Notes under the pieces: generated by a model | The model's input: only the letters and a program-made list of their open reading frames with translations | The model's database searches: none | What the model was told of the DNA's origin: nothing | From: Streptomyces indicus | GTDB lineage: Bacteria; Actinomycetota; Actinomycetes; Streptomycetales; Streptomycetaceae | Reading direction: 5' to 3' | DNA: 64,000 bases | NCBI RefSeq assembly: GCF_900100315.1 | Contig: NZ_FNFF01000002.1 | Coordinates: 248,001 to 312,000, forward strand | Part shown: positions 40,424-48,986 of the stretch, piece after piece | How the letters are laid out: each line of letters opens with the position of its first letter | How positions within the stretch are numbered: position 1 is the stretch's first letter | Made by a program: the position numbers and the translations under genes

Positions 40424-41086
40424 TCAGGCCGTCTCCTCCTGCGCATGCGACCTGCGGTTCCACGCCCGCGGTGCCCGCCAGTGGTAGCGCATCGCGAGCA
40501 GGCGCAGGACGAAGGCGGTGATGACCGCGGTGCCCATGGTGAAGGTGTTGAGGGCGTCGTAACGGATGCAGAGCACCACGATGCCGGCGCCGACCATCGC
40601 GGGCACCGCGTAGAGGTCGCGGTCCCAGCGCAGCAGCGAGGGCACCTCGTTGGCGAGCACGTCGCGCAGCACGCCGCCGCCGACCGCGGTGGCCAGGCCC
40701 AGGGCCGCCGACGAGGTGAGCCCGAGCCCGTACTCGTACGCCTTCGTGGTGCCGGTGACGCAGAACAGGCCGAGGCCGGCCGCGTCGAAGGTGTTCACCG
40801 CACGGTTGATCCGCTCGACCTGGGGGTGCAGGAAGAAGACGAGCGCCGCGGCGAAGAGCGGGGTCACGAAGTAGCCGAGGTCCGTGAACGCGGCGGGCGG
40901 CACGGCGCCGATCATCAGGTCGCGGAAGAGTCCGCCGCCGAGGGCGGTGACCTCGGCGAGCACGGCGATGCCGAAGACGTCGAAGTTCTTGCGCACGGCC
41001 AGGAGCGCGCCGGAGATCGCGAAGACGAAGATGCCGGCGAGGTCGAGGCCGTGTTGGACGGAGGGGGAGAAGAGGTCGTGCAGCAC
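40424..41086 (-). CDS. TRIC-type / UPF0126 membrane protein
   Basis: Integral membrane protein of 220 residues from GTG (VLHDLFSPSVQHGLDLAGIFVFAISGALLA). Seven TM segments form two repeats of three plus one. Each repeat carries the family's Gly-rich kinked helix: EVTALGGGLFRDLMIGAVPP in the first and AVGGGVLRDVLANEVPSLL in the second. Bacterial TRIC homologues are trimeric potassium or monovalent cation channels; some family members are annotated as glycine transporters. No ribosome-binding site is seen before the GTG. The physiological ion or solute is unproven. Confidence 0.92.
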   Translation of the reverse strand: MLHDLFSPSVQHGLDLAGIFVFAISGALLAVRKNFDVFGIAVLAEVTALGGGLFRDLMIGAVPPAAFTDLGYFVTPLFAAALVFFLHPQVERINRAVNTFDAAGLGLFCVTGTTKAYEYGLGLTSSAALGLATAVGGGVLRDVLANEVPSLLRWDRDLYAVPAMVGAGIVVLCIRYDALNTFTMGTAVITAFVLRLLAMRYHWRAPRAWNRRSHAQEETA

Positions 41087-41098
41087 GGTTCATTGTGA

Positions 41099-41143
41099 CG
41101 TGCGGGAGGGCGCGGTCCTGCCGGAGCCGGGCCGTCCCGCACG
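41099..41143 (-). terminator. Terminator of first peptide transporter operon
   Basis: CGTGCGGGA (41099-41107) pairs perfectly with TCCCGCACG (41135-41143) across a GC-rich 27-nt loop, 13 bp past the last ABC gene stop codon. Confidence 0.6.
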
Positions 41144-41156
41144 ACCGATGAGCCGG

Positions 41157-42284
41157 TCAGCCGGGTGGCGCGCCGTCCGCCGCCGGCACCTCACGGGCGT
41201 CCTCGGCCGGTGTCCCCGCCAGTGGTTCCGTGTCCGTGGGGACCTGGTCCGGTGCGTTCTCCGGGTGGTGGCAGGCCACGCGGTGCGACGGGGCCAGCTC
41301 GACCAGCGGCGGCTCGGTGGACTTGCAGACCGCGGTGGCCTTCCAGCACCGCGTGTGGAAGCGGCAGCCGGACGGCGGGGAGATCGGGGAGGGCACGTCG
41401 CCGCGCAGCAGAATCCGCGACGCGCGGGCCGATTGGCGGCGCCTGGGGTCGGGCACCGGGACCGCCGACAACAGCGCTTTGGTGTACGGGTGCATCGGCC
41501 GCTCGTACAGCGGCTGCCGGTCGGCGAGTTCGACGATCTTGCCCAGGTACATCACCGCGATGCGGTCGGAGACATGGCGGATGACCGAGAGGTCGTGGGC
41601 GATGATCACGTACGTGAGACCGAGCTCATCCTGGAGGTCGTCGAGCAGGTTGACCACCTGGGCCTGGATGGACACGTCGAGGGCGGAGACCGGCTCGTCG
41701 GCCACGACCAGGCGCGGTTTGAGGGCGAGCGCGCGGGCGATGCCGATGCGCTGGCGCTGGCCGCCGGAGAATTCGTGCGGATAGCGGTTGTAGTGCTCGG
41801 GGTTGAGGCCGACCAGCGAGAGCAGGTCCTGGACGCTCTTCTTGACCCCGCCCTCGGGGGTCACGCCCTGGAGCCGGAACGGCGCCCCCACGATCGTGCC
41901 GATCGTGTGCCGCGGGTTCAGGGAGGAGTACGGATCCTGGAAGATCATCTGGACGTCTTTGCGTAGCGGGCGCATCTCGCCCACGGACAAATGCGTGATG
42001 TCCTTGCCCTCGAACTCGATCCGCCCGCCGGTCGGTTCGAGCAGCCGGGTGATCAGCCGGCCCATGGTGGACTTGCCGCAGCCCGACTCCCCCACCACGC
42101 CGAGGGTCTCGCCCTGGCGGACGTCGAAGGAGATGCCGTCCACGGCCTGCACCGCGCCGACCGTGCGCTGGAGCACCCCCTTCTTGATGGGGAAGTGCTT
42201 GACCAGTCCCTCGACCTTGAGGAGCGGTTCGGTCGTCGCGGGGGCATCGGTGCGCTTCGTCAGGTCCGTCGCATCGTCGCTCAC
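41157..42284 (-). CDS. Peptide ABC transporter ATP-binding protein (OppF/DppF type), operon 1
   Basis: One of two ATPases that power operon-1 peptide uptake. 375 residues from a GTG that overlaps the upstream ATPase stop by 4 bp (GTGA), so translation is coupled. Walker A is GESGCGKST, the Q-loop [13 protein letters not shown], the signature LSGG-equivalent [16 protein letters not shown], Walker [14 protein letters not shown] and the switch His IIAHDLS. The C-terminal Opp extension contains the iron-sulfur-type Cys group [15 protein letters not shown] 36-residue Pro/Glu/Ala-rich tail follows. Last gene of the operon. Confidence 0.94.
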   Translation of the reverse strand: MSDDATDLTKRTDAPATTEPLLKVEGLVKHFPIKKGVLQRTVGAVQAVDGISFDVRQGETLGVVGESGCGKSTMGRLITRLLEPTGGRIEFEGKDITHLSVGEMRPLRKDVQMIFQDPYSSLNPRHTIGTIVGAPFRLQGVTPEGGVKKSVQDLLSLVGLNPEHYNRYPHEFSGGQRQRIGIARALALKPRLVVADEPVSALDVSIQAQVVNLLDDLQDELGLTYVIIAHDLSVIRHVSDRIAVMYLGKIVELADRQPLYERPMHPYTKALLSAVPVPDPRRRQSARASRILLRGDVPSPISPPSGCRFHTRCWKATAVCKSTEPPLVELAPSHRVACHHPENAPDQVPTDTEPLAGTPAEDAREVPAADGAPPG

Positions 42285-43363
42285 AGCTTCGGCTCGACCT
42301 CCTCGGTCCAGATCCGGGTCCGCTCCTCCTGCGGCAGATGGCAGGCCGTGAAGTGCCCGCTGCCCACGGTCTCGCGCAGCTCGGGCCGTACGGTGCGGGT
42401 CACGTTGTCCTCGGGGATGTCGGCGTACGGACAGCGCGGGTGGAAGGGGCACCCGTCGGGGACGTTGATCAGGCTGGGCGGGGTGCCGCGGACGGGGACG
42501 AGGCGTTCGGTCTGGGCCCGGTCGATCCGCGGCATCGAGCCCAGCAGGCCCCAGGTGTACGGGTGTTGGGGGGACTCGAAGACCTGCTCGGCCGTGCCCC
42601 GCTCCACGCACCGGCCCGCGTACATCACCAGCAGGTCGTCCGCCATCTCTGCCACCACGCCCAGGTCGTGGGTGATCACGATGACGGCGGAGCCGAACTC
42701 CTTCTGCAAGTCGCGGATCAGGTCCAGGATCTGCGCCTGCACGGTGACGTCGAGCGCGGTGGTCGGCTCGTCGGCGATGAGCAGTTCGGGGTTGTTGACC
42801 AGGGCCATCGCGATCATCGCGCGCTGGCGCATGCCGCCGGAGAACTCGTGCGGATAGCCCGCGTAGCGCTTGTGCGGTTCAGGGATGCCGACGCGGTCGA
42901 GCATGTCGATCGCGCGGGCCTTCGCCACCGCCTTGGACACCGGGTGGTGCACCCGGTAGGCCTCGGTGATCTGCGCGCCCACCGTGTAGTACGGGTGCAG
43001 CGCGGAAAGCGGGTCCTGGAAGATCATGGCCATCTTGCGGCCGCGCTGGCGGCGGACGAAGTCCTCGCTCGCGGCGATCAACTCGTCGCTGTCCAGCCAG
43101 ACTTCACCGGTGATCCGGGCCCGGCGCGAGCGGTGCAGGCCCATGATGCCGAGCGAGGTCACCGACTTTCCCGAGCCGGATTCGCCGACGATGCCGAGGG
43201 TGCGTCCGCGCCGTACGTCGAAGGAGATCCCGTCGACCGACTTGACCAGGCCGTCGTCCGTGTCGAAGTGGATGCGCAGATCCCGTACGGAGAGGAAGAC
43301 GTCGTCCTCGGTCCGCGGACCCGGCACCGACGAGCGGCCCACGGTGGATTCGAGTTCGCTCAC
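42281..43363 (-). CDS. Peptide ABC transporter ATP-binding protein (OppD/DppD type), operon 1
   Basis: Second ATPase of operon 1. 360 residues from GTG ([12 protein letters not shown]), overlapping the permease stop by 4 bp. Walker [11 protein letters not shown]-loop [16 protein letters not shown], signature [15 protein letters not shown], Walker [14 protein letters not shown], switch ITHDLGV. The C-terminus has the Opp-type Cys motif [16 protein letters not shown]; the later Cys in TACHLP completes it. The N-terminal 25 residues are a variable extension. Confidence 0.94.
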   Translation of the reverse strand: MSELESTVGRSSVPGPRTEDDVFLSVRDLRIHFDTDDGLVKSVDGISFDVRRGRTLGIVGESGSGKSVTSLGIMGLHRSRRARITGEVWLDSDELIAASEDFVRRQRGRKMAMIFQDPLSALHPYYTVGAQITEAYRVHHPVSKAVAKARAIDMLDRVGIPEPHKRYAGYPHEFSGGMRQRAMIAMALVNNPELLIADEPTTALDVTVQAQILDLIRDLQKEFGSAVIVITHDLGVVAEMADDLLVMYAGRCVERGTAEQVFESPQHPYTWGLLGSMPRIDRAQTERLVPVRGTPPSLINVPDGCPFHPRCPYADIPEDNVTRTVRPELRETVGSGHFTACHLPQEERTRIWTEEVEPKL

Positions 43364-44370
43364 GAGTACCTCACCCGGGGGTCGATGGCCGCGTACAGCA
43401 GGTCCACGATCAGGTTGCAGAAGACGATGAAGAACGCGGCGACCAGCGTGACGCCCATGACGATCGGCAGATCGCTGTCCTTGACGGCCTGCACCGCGTA
43501 CGCGCCCATCCCCTGGAGCGAGAAGACCTGTTCGGTGATGATCGCGCCGCCCACGAGGAGGCCGAAGTCCATGCCGAAGATGGTGACGATCGGGGTGAGG
43601 GCCGCGCGCAGACCGTGCTTGGTGACGACCTTGGACTCGCGCAGTCCCTTGGCGCGGGCCGTGCGGATGTAGTCCTCGCCCATCGTCTCCAGCATTCCGG
43701 CGCGGGTGAGCCGGGCGTAGAGTGCCGAGTAGAGGAAGGCGAGGGAGCACCACGGGATGATCAGGTTCCAGAACCATTCACCGGGGTCCTCGGTGATCGG
43801 GATGTAGTCCACGCTCTCCCAGATCGGCCACTGCGAGGTGAAGAGCGCGAGGCCGAGCAGACCGGTGAAGAAGATCGGCAGCGAGACGCCGAGCAGCGCG
43901 ACGGTCATCGCGAGGCGGTCCACGAAGGTGCCGCGATTCAGGGCCGAGATGACGCCGATGGTGACGCCGGAGACCACCCACAGGACGGCCGCGCCGACCG
44001 CGAGGGACAGGGTGATCGGGATGCGCTGGGTGATCTCGGGCCAGACCTCGACATGCGTCTTGAACGAGTAGCCGAAGCAGGGGGCGTCGCAGGTCGAGGC
44101 GTCGGGGCCGAACTTGTACTCGGCGCCCACGAAGATCGCCTTGATGAAGTCGGCGTACTGCACGATCAGCGGCTGGTCGAGGCCGAGGTTCTTCTTCACG
44201 GCCGCGACCGACTCGGGGTTCGCGTCCTTGCCGACGTACTGCACGGCCAGCTCGTCGATCGACTGGCCGCCGAGCCTGGGCACGAGGAAGAAGATCGCGA
44301 AGGTCACGGCGCTGACGACGAACAGGAGCATCAGCGCGGCGAAGAGCCGGCGGATGAGATACGCGGTCAC
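43360..44370 (-). CDS. Peptide ABC transporter permease (OppB/DppB type), operon 1
   Basis: Membrane channel subunit, 336 residues from GTG (MTAYLIRRLFAALMLLFVVS). TM1 is followed by a long extracytoplasmic loop (about 35-115) with VGKDANPESVAAVKKNLGLDQPL, a family signature, then five TM segments. The EAA coupling loop is TMGEDYIRTARAKGLRESKVV. The first large loop contains a short Cys pair (DASTCDAPCFG) not usual in the family. It comes third in the operon, after the binding-protein gene and its hairpin. Confidence 0.94.
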   Translation of the reverse strand: MTAYLIRRLFAALMLLFVVSAVTFAIFFLVPRLGGQSIDELAVQYVGKDANPESVAAVKKNLGLDQPLIVQYADFIKAIFVGAEYKFGPDASTCDAPCFGYSFKTHVEVWPEITQRIPITLSLAVGAAVLWVVSGVTIGVISALNRGTFVDRLAMTVALLGVSLPIFFTGLLGLALFTSQWPIWESVDYIPITEDPGEWFWNLIIPWCSLAFLYSALYARLTRAGMLETMGEDYIRTARAKGLRESKVVTKHGLRAALTPIVTIFGMDFGLLVGGAIITEQVFSLQGMGAYAVQAVKDSDLPIVMGVTLVAAFFIVFCNLIVDLLYAAIDPRVRYS

Positions 44371-44388
44371 AGTGGCGCGGCGCGGGCG

Positions 44389-44422
44389 CCGCCGGACCGG
44401 GTCCCTTCACCCGGCCCGGCGG
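44389..44422 (-). terminator. Hairpin between binding-protein and permease genes, operon 1
   Basis: CCGCCGG-A-CCGGGT (44389-44402) pairs with ACCCGG-C-CCGGCGG (44409-44422), one mismatch, 6-nt loop. It lies between the binding-protein stop (44488) and the next permease start (44370). Such hairpins usually let the binding protein be made in excess by partial termination or by protecting its mRNA. Confidence 0.75.
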
Positions 44423-44487
44423 ACGCCGATGCCTTCACCTGCCTTTCCGAATTCCCTTGAGCGGACGGGGAGTTGGCGCAGGCGGCG

Positions 44488-46254
44488 CTACTTCTTGGAC
44501 GTGCTGAGCAGCAGGTAGTCGTACATGCCCAGATACGCCTGGGTGACCGTGACGTTGGTCGCCGAGTCGGGGCGGTAGAGCAGGTTCTTGCGGTAGATCA
44601 GCGGCACCGCGGAGGCGGTGTCCATGACCAGCTTGTCGACCTCGCCCCACTTCTTGGTGCGCTCTTCGGCGTCCGTCATGCCGATGCCGTCGGCCAGGGC
44701 CTGGTTGACCTTGGGGTCGTCGAGCTCCATCAGGTTGTTGCCGCCGGAGGGCTTGATCGCGGAGCCGTTGACGATCTGGTCGAGGAAGCCGAAGCCGGTG
44801 GGCCAGTCGGCGCCCCAGGCCATCATCATCAGGCCGAGCTTGTGCTCGTGGACGTAGGACGGGTTGCCCGCGAAGTTGGCGAAGTACTTGCCGGAGGGGA
44901 ACTGCTTGATCTCGGCCTTGATGCCGACCCGCTCCAGGGAGGCCTTGATGGCGGTGGCCATGGCGATCTCGTCCGGACGGTCGGAGCGCGCCGAGAGGTT
45001 GGTGGTGAAGCCGTTCGGCTGGCCGCAGGCCTTCAGGTGCTCCTTGGCCTTGGCCTCGTCGCCCTTGTTGCCCTCGCTCGGGTACGTGTCGAACTTCGTG
45101 TAGCCGTTGACCGACGGCGGGAGCAGCGTGGTGGCCACGTCACCCTTGGTGTCGCCGCCGAGCGCCTGCTGCACCGAGGCCTTGTCGACCGCGTACTGGA
45201 CGGCCTTGCGGCACTCGATGTTGTCGAACGGCGCCACCTTCACCGACATCGCCAGATACGAGGTCGCACCGGCGTACGGGTTGTCGGTCTGGTTCTTCTC
45301 GGAGGCCTTGAGGACCTTCGGCTGGGTCTTGGACTGCACGCCGGTGCCGGCCGCGTCCACGGTGATCTGGTCGTTGAGCAGGTGCTGGTCGACCGTGGTC
45401 GGGTTGACCTTGAACTTGACCTCGATGCGGTCGGGGAGCGCCTTGCGGACCGGGTCGGTCTTCTGGTCCCACTGCTCGTTGCGCACGAGGACGGCGCTGC
45501 GGCCCTCGTTGTACGACTCGAACTTGTACGGGCCCGAGGACACGATGTTCTGCACGTACGACGCGCCCTTGTCCTTGGCCTGCGGCACCGGGGCCGTCTG
45601 CGAGAAGGTCGCGAGGTAGTCGAAGTCCGCGAAGGGCTTGTTGAGTTTGAAGACGATCGTGTGGTCGTCCGGGGTCTCGATGGACTTGATGCCCTCAGGG
45701 CTCTTGTCCTTGTACGGACCCTTGTACTTGTCGCCGCCCACCAGGTACGCCTTGAAGTAGGTCGGCCCGTTGGACAGCGCCTCCGGCGCGAAGTTGGAGC
45801 GCTGGATGGCGTACTTGACGTCCTTGGACGTGACCTCGGTCCCGTCCTCGAACTTCACGCCCTTGCGCAACTTGTACGTCCAGGTCTTGGCGTCCGCGCT
45901 CGGCTCGCCGAGCGACTCGGCGAGGTCCGGCACGACTTCGAGGCCCTCGGCGCCGGCGGCCGGCTTGAAGGTGGTGAGCGTGCGGCCGTACAGGCGCGAG
46001 AAGTTCTGCACCCAGCCGTAGTACGTGTTGCCGGGGTCGAGCGAGTCGGGAACGTCGGAGTGCTCGTACTTGACCGTGCCGCCCTTCTCGGAGGACTCGT
46101 TCACGATCGACTCGAGTGCGGCGTCGGCGACGGCGTTGCTCTTGCCGTTCTTCTTGTTGCCGTCACCGTCGTCGTCGGAGCCGCCGCATGCGGACGCGGT
46201 GAGCGCGAGGGTCAGTGCCGTCGCGAGAACGGCCGTGACTTTCTTGGTCTTCAT
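44488..46254 (-). CDS. Peptide-binding lipoprotein of ABC transporter, operon 1
   Basis: Extracellular solute-binding protein, family 5 (DppA/OppA/BldKB type), that captures peptides for import. 588 residues from ATG with AGGAGG upstream. The lipobox is TASAC, acylated Cys near residue 23; a Gly/Asp/Lys-rich linker follows. Family motifs are PDSLDPGNTYYGW near the mature N-terminus, TWTYKLRKGVKFEDGTEVTSKDVKYA, IVSSGPYKFESYNEG and PSGGNNLMELDDPKVN. Gene order permease-binding protein-permease-ATPase-ATPase resembles the BldK operon of Streptomyces, so signalling-peptide uptake is possible, but this is not the BldK locus by neighbourhood. Confidence 0.93.
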   Translation of the reverse strand: MKTKKVTAVLATALTLALTASACGGSDDDGDGNKKNGKSNAVADAALESIVNESSEKGGTVKYEHSDVPDSLDPGNTYYGWVQNFSRLYGRTLTTFKPAAGAEGLEVVPDLAESLGEPSADAKTWTYKLRKGVKFEDGTEVTSKDVKYAIQRSNFAPEALSNGPTYFKAYLVGGDKYKGPYKDKSPEGIKSIETPDDHTIVFKLNKPFADFDYLATFSQTAPVPQAKDKGASYVQNIVSSGPYKFESYNEGRSAVLVRNEQWDQKTDPVRKALPDRIEVKFKVNPTTVDQHLLNDQITVDAAGTGVQSKTQPKVLKASEKNQTDNPYAGATSYLAMSVKVAPFDNIECRKAVQYAVDKASVQQALGGDTKGDVATTLLPPSVNGYTKFDTYPSEGNKGDEAKAKEHLKACGQPNGFTTNLSARSDRPDEIAMATAIKASLERVGIKAEIKQFPSGKYFANFAGNPSYVHEHKLGLMMMAWGADWPTGFGFLDQIVNGSAIKPSGGNNLMELDDPKVNQALADGIGMTDAEERTKKWGEVDKLVMDTASAVPLIYRKNLLYRPDSATNVTVTQAYLGMYDYLLLSTSKK

Positions 46255-46287
46255 GCTGAGGCTGCCTCCTGAATCGCTGCCTGCAGG

Positions 46288-46321
46288 TGCATGTCGCTGC
46301 CGTGAGCTGCATGTCGCTGCC
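46288..46321 (-). repeat. 14-bp direct repeat ahead of binding-protein gene
   Basis: TGCATGTCGCTGCC occurs at 46288-46301 and 46308-46321, in the 79-bp gap between the operon-1 permease stop and the binding-protein start. Confidence 0.7.
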
Positions 46322-46333
46322 TGGGGACGTGGA

Positions 46334-47332
46334 CTATTTGCTCCGGGGGTCGAGGGCGTCGCGCAGCCCGTCCCCGAGAAGGTTGAAGGCGAGGACGGTG
46401 ATGAAGATCGCGAGGCCGGGCACGAACATGTACTGGAGGTCGGCCTCGTAGCGGTCCGCGGCGTCCGTGAGCATGCCGCCCCACGAGGCCTGCGGCGGGG
46501 CGATGCCCACGCCGAGGAAGCTGAGCGCGGCCTCGAAGAGGATGTTGGTCGGGATGAGGAGCGTGGCGTACACGAGGATCGGCGCCACCAGGTTCGGCAT
46601 CAGCTCGCGGAAGATGATGAACGGGCCGCGCGCGCCGAGCGAGCGCGACGCCTCCACGAACTCCCGCTCGCGCAGGCTCATCGTCTGCGCCCGGACGATC
46701 CGGCCGATGTAGGGCCAGGCGAAGAAGCCGATGACGAAGATCAGGACGGCGATCCGCAGCGGGAGCCCCGTCAGCCCCCAGAAGCCGTCCTGCACCGAGG
46801 CCGAGAGCGAGATCGCGAACAGCAGCAGCGGGAACGCCAGGAAGGTGTCCATGAGCCGGCTGACCACACTGTCGACCCAGCCGCCGTAGTAGCCGGCGAC
46901 CACACCGAGGATCACGCCGATCAGGACGGAGACCAGGGTCGCCCCAACCGCGACGAGCAGCGAGACCCATGAGCCCTCGATGACACGGGCGAGCAGGTCG
47001 CGCCCGAAGCCGGGGTCGACACCGAGCGGGTGCTCCCAACTCATCCCGCCCCAAGGCCCCTTGGGCGCCTGGAGCGCGGGGTCGACGAGGTCCTGGTTGA
47101 ACTTGTTCGGGTCCAGGTCGAAGACCGCCTGGATCGGCTTGGCCAGGGCGGCCATGAGCACGAGACAGACCACGACGATGCCCCCGGCCACCGCCGCCTT
47201 GTCGCGCTTGAACCGGGTCCAGGCGATCTGGCCGAGCGAACGGCCCTCGATCTGGCTGCGCCCGGCTCCGGCGAGCACGGCTTCCGGCTGCGCCTCGGCG
47301 CTCGCCGATGTGGTCTCGATTGGTGCGGTCAC
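46334..47332 (-). CDS. Peptide ABC transporter permease (OppC/DppC type), operon 1
   Basis: Membrane channel subunit and first gene of operon 1. 332 residues from GTG (VTAPIETTSASAEAQ), chosen for GGGAGGTCC 7-8 bp upstream; an ATG 14 codons earlier is possible. A variable N-terminal cytoplasmic tail of about 45 residues precedes TM1 (AVAGGIVVVCLVLMAALA), then an extracytoplasmic loop ending in HPLGVDPGFGRDLLARVIEG, and five TM segments. The coupling loop reads LREREFVEASRSLGARGPFI. The C-terminus LGDGLRDALDPRSK is the usual family ending. Confidence 0.92.
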   Translation of the reverse strand: MTAPIETTSASAEAQPEAVLAGAGRSQIEGRSLGQIAWTRFKRDKAAVAGGIVVVCLVLMAALAKPIQAVFDLDPNKFNQDLVDPALQAPKGPWGGMSWEHPLGVDPGFGRDLLARVIEGSWVSLLVAVGATLVSVLIGVILGVVAGYYGGWVDSVVSRLMDTFLAFPLLLFAISLSASVQDGFWGLTGLPLRIAVLIFVIGFFAWPYIGRIVRAQTMSLREREFVEASRSLGARGPFIIFRELMPNLVAPILVYATLLIPTNILFEAALSFLGVGIAPPQASWGGMLTDAADRYEADLQYMFVPGLAIFITVLAFNLLGDGLRDALDPRSK

Positions 47333-47399
47333 GCGCGTCGGACCTCCCTCTGAGATGGGGATTGGCCTGAACATTCGCTTGCCTTCGGGGAGTGTTCAT

Positions 47400-47415
47400 T
47401 GTGATCAAGATCACG
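47400..47415 (-). promoter_or_regulatory. CRP-like palindrome upstream of operon 1
   Basis: The segment reads TGTGATCAAGATCACG. GTGATC-AA-GATCAC is a perfect inverted repeat and matches the CRP-family half-site TGTGA-N6-TCAC(A). It lies about 70 bp ahead of the operon-1 start. Streptomyces Crp recognises a similar but looser site. The site is seen; the regulator is inferred. Confidence 0.5.
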
Positions 47416-47500
47416 CGCCAGAGGGCGGCCAGGAAGTTTGCGCAACCGTAATTCCTGTGCTGGGAGCACCGGTTGGGCGCAGAGGTGTCATGAGCAGCAC

Positions 47501-47540
47501 GAAGCCCCCGGGAGAATCTCTGGGAGATCCCGGGGGCTTC
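47501..47540 (-). terminator. Terminator of second peptide transporter operon
   Basis: GAAGCCCCCGGG (47501-47512) pairs perfectly with CCCGGGGGCTTC (47529-47540); inside, ATCTC pairs with GAGAT. It lies 36 bp past the last stop of operon 2 and separates it from the operon-1 control region. Confidence 0.85.
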
Positions 47541-47576
47541 TGTGGTGCCGGTCGGGGCCGGCGGGGTGTGACGGTG

Positions 47577-48986
47577 TTACGCGCCGCGCGCGCTGGAGTC
47601 CTTCGCCGATTCTGTCGAGTCGGTTTCGGCCGGGGTGGTTTCGGCCGGGTCGGTTTCGGCCGGGGCGGTTTCAGCCGGGGCGGCGGACTCGGGGGTTTCG
47701 TCGGCGCCGGAGGCGGGGGCCTCGTCCGCGTCGGAGGCCGAGGTCTCGTCCGCGTCCGAAGCCGGAGCCTCGTCCGCGTCGGAGGCGGCCGGTCCGGATT
47801 CCGTTTCGGATTCCGCTTCCGCCTCGGACCGCGCGTCCGCCGGCGTGACGTCGGCGTCCCCGTCCGCCATCGCCTCCGCGTCCTCCGCCTCCAGAGCCGC
47901 CTTGGTCCCGGCCGACTTGGCCACGGCCTCCTCGACGGCGTCCTGCTCCGTACGGGCCGCGGGCACCACGGCCGCGCGCTCGGTGCCGATCTGGAGCAGG
48001 CCGGACTCGATGTCCTCCACGAAGTGGCAGGCCACCCGGTGGCCTTCGCCGACCTCCCGGAGCTGCGGACGCTCCTCCTTGCACTTGGGCTGGGCCCAGG
48101 GGCAGCGGGTGTGGAAGCGGCAGCCGGACGGCGGGTTGGCGGGCGAGGGCAGGTCGCCGGTGAGCAGGATGCGCTCGCGCGCCTCCTCCACCGTCGGGTC
48201 CGGAATCGGCACCGCCGACATCAGGGCCTTGGTGTACGGGTGCTTCGGCGCCGCGTACAGGTCGTCGCTCGGCGCCTCCTCGACCAGCGAGCCCAGGTAC
48301 ATCACGCCGATGACATCGGAGATGTGCCGGACGACCGCGAGGTCGTGGGCGATGACGACGTACGTCAGGCCCAGCTCCTCCTGGAGCTCGTCGAGCAGGT
48401 TGACCACCTGTGCCTGGATCGACACGTCGAGCGCGGAGACCGGCTCGTCGCAGATGATCACGTCCGGCTCCAGGACCAGGGCGCGCGCGATGCCGATGCG
48501 CTGACGCTGACCGCCCGAGAACTCGTGCGGGTAACGCGACAGGGCGTTGGACGGCAGCCCCACCTTGGCGAGGATCGCGCGGATCTTCTCGCGCCGCTCC
48601 TCCTGGTTGGCGCCGATGCCGTGCGCGGCCATGCCCTCGGAGAGGATCGACTCGATGTTCTGGCGCGGGTTGAGGCTGCCCAGCGGGTCCTGGAAGACCA
48701 TCTGGAGCCGGCGCCGCATCGTGCGCATGTCCTTGTCGGGCAGCGAGGCCAAGTCCGTGCCGTCCAGGACGACTTCACCGCTGGTGATGTCGACCAGGCG
48801 CAGCACGGCACGCCCGAGGGTGGTCTTGCCGCAGCCCGACTCCCCCACGAGGCCGTAGGTCTGGCCGGCCTCGACCTTCAGGGAGATGCCGTCGACCGCG
48901 TAGACGTAGCCGACCGTGCGGTCGACGAACAGGCCCTTCTTGATGGGGAAGTGGACCTTGACGTCGTTCAGTTCGAGGAGGCTCAT
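47577..48986 (-). CDS. Peptide ABC transporter ATPase (OppF type) with acidic repeat tail, operon 2
   Basis: Last gene of operon 2. 469 residues from ATG (MSLLELNDVKVHFPIKKGL); ATGA overlaps the upstream ATPase stop. Residues 1-330 are a normal OppF: Walker [57 protein letters not shown], and the Cys motif CRFHTRCPWAQPKC. The remaining about 140 residues are extraordinary: Ala/Glu/Asp/Thr/Ser-rich with repeats of SDADEAPA and PAETDPAETTPAETD. The tail is predicted disordered and strongly acidic. Typical OppF proteins end near 330-350. Confidence 0.93.
   Translation of the reverse strand: MSLLELNDVKVHFPIKKGLFVDRTVGYVYAVDGISLKVEAGQTYGLVGESGCGKTTLGRAVLRLVDITSGEVVLDGTDLASLPDKDMRTMRRRLQMVFQDPLGSLNPRQNIESILSEGMAAHGIGANQEERREKIRAILAKVGLPSNALSRYPHEFSGGQRQRIGIARALVLEPDVIICDEPVSALDVSIQAQVVNLLDELQEELGLTYVVIAHDLAVVRHISDVIGVMYLGSLVEEAPSDDLYAAPKHPYTKALMSAVPIPDPTVEEARERILLTGDLPSPANPPSGCRFHTRCPWAQPKCKEERPQLREVGEGHRVACHFVEDIESGLLQIGTERAAVVPAARTEQDAVEEAVAKSAGTKAALEAEDAEAMADGDADVTPADARSEAEAESETESGPAASDADEAPASDADETSASDADEAPASGADETPESAAPAETAPAETDPAETTPAETDSTESAKDSSARGA

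Noticed and set aside
47332..47374. ATG start for the operon-1 permease
   Set aside because: The GTG at 47332 has GGGAGGTCC at correct spacing; the ATG has none. Kept as an alternative.
46251..47414. 387-codon alternative frame over the operon-1 permease
   Set aside because: Arg/Pro/Gly-rich without membrane segments; the neighbouring frame gives a clean OppC permease.
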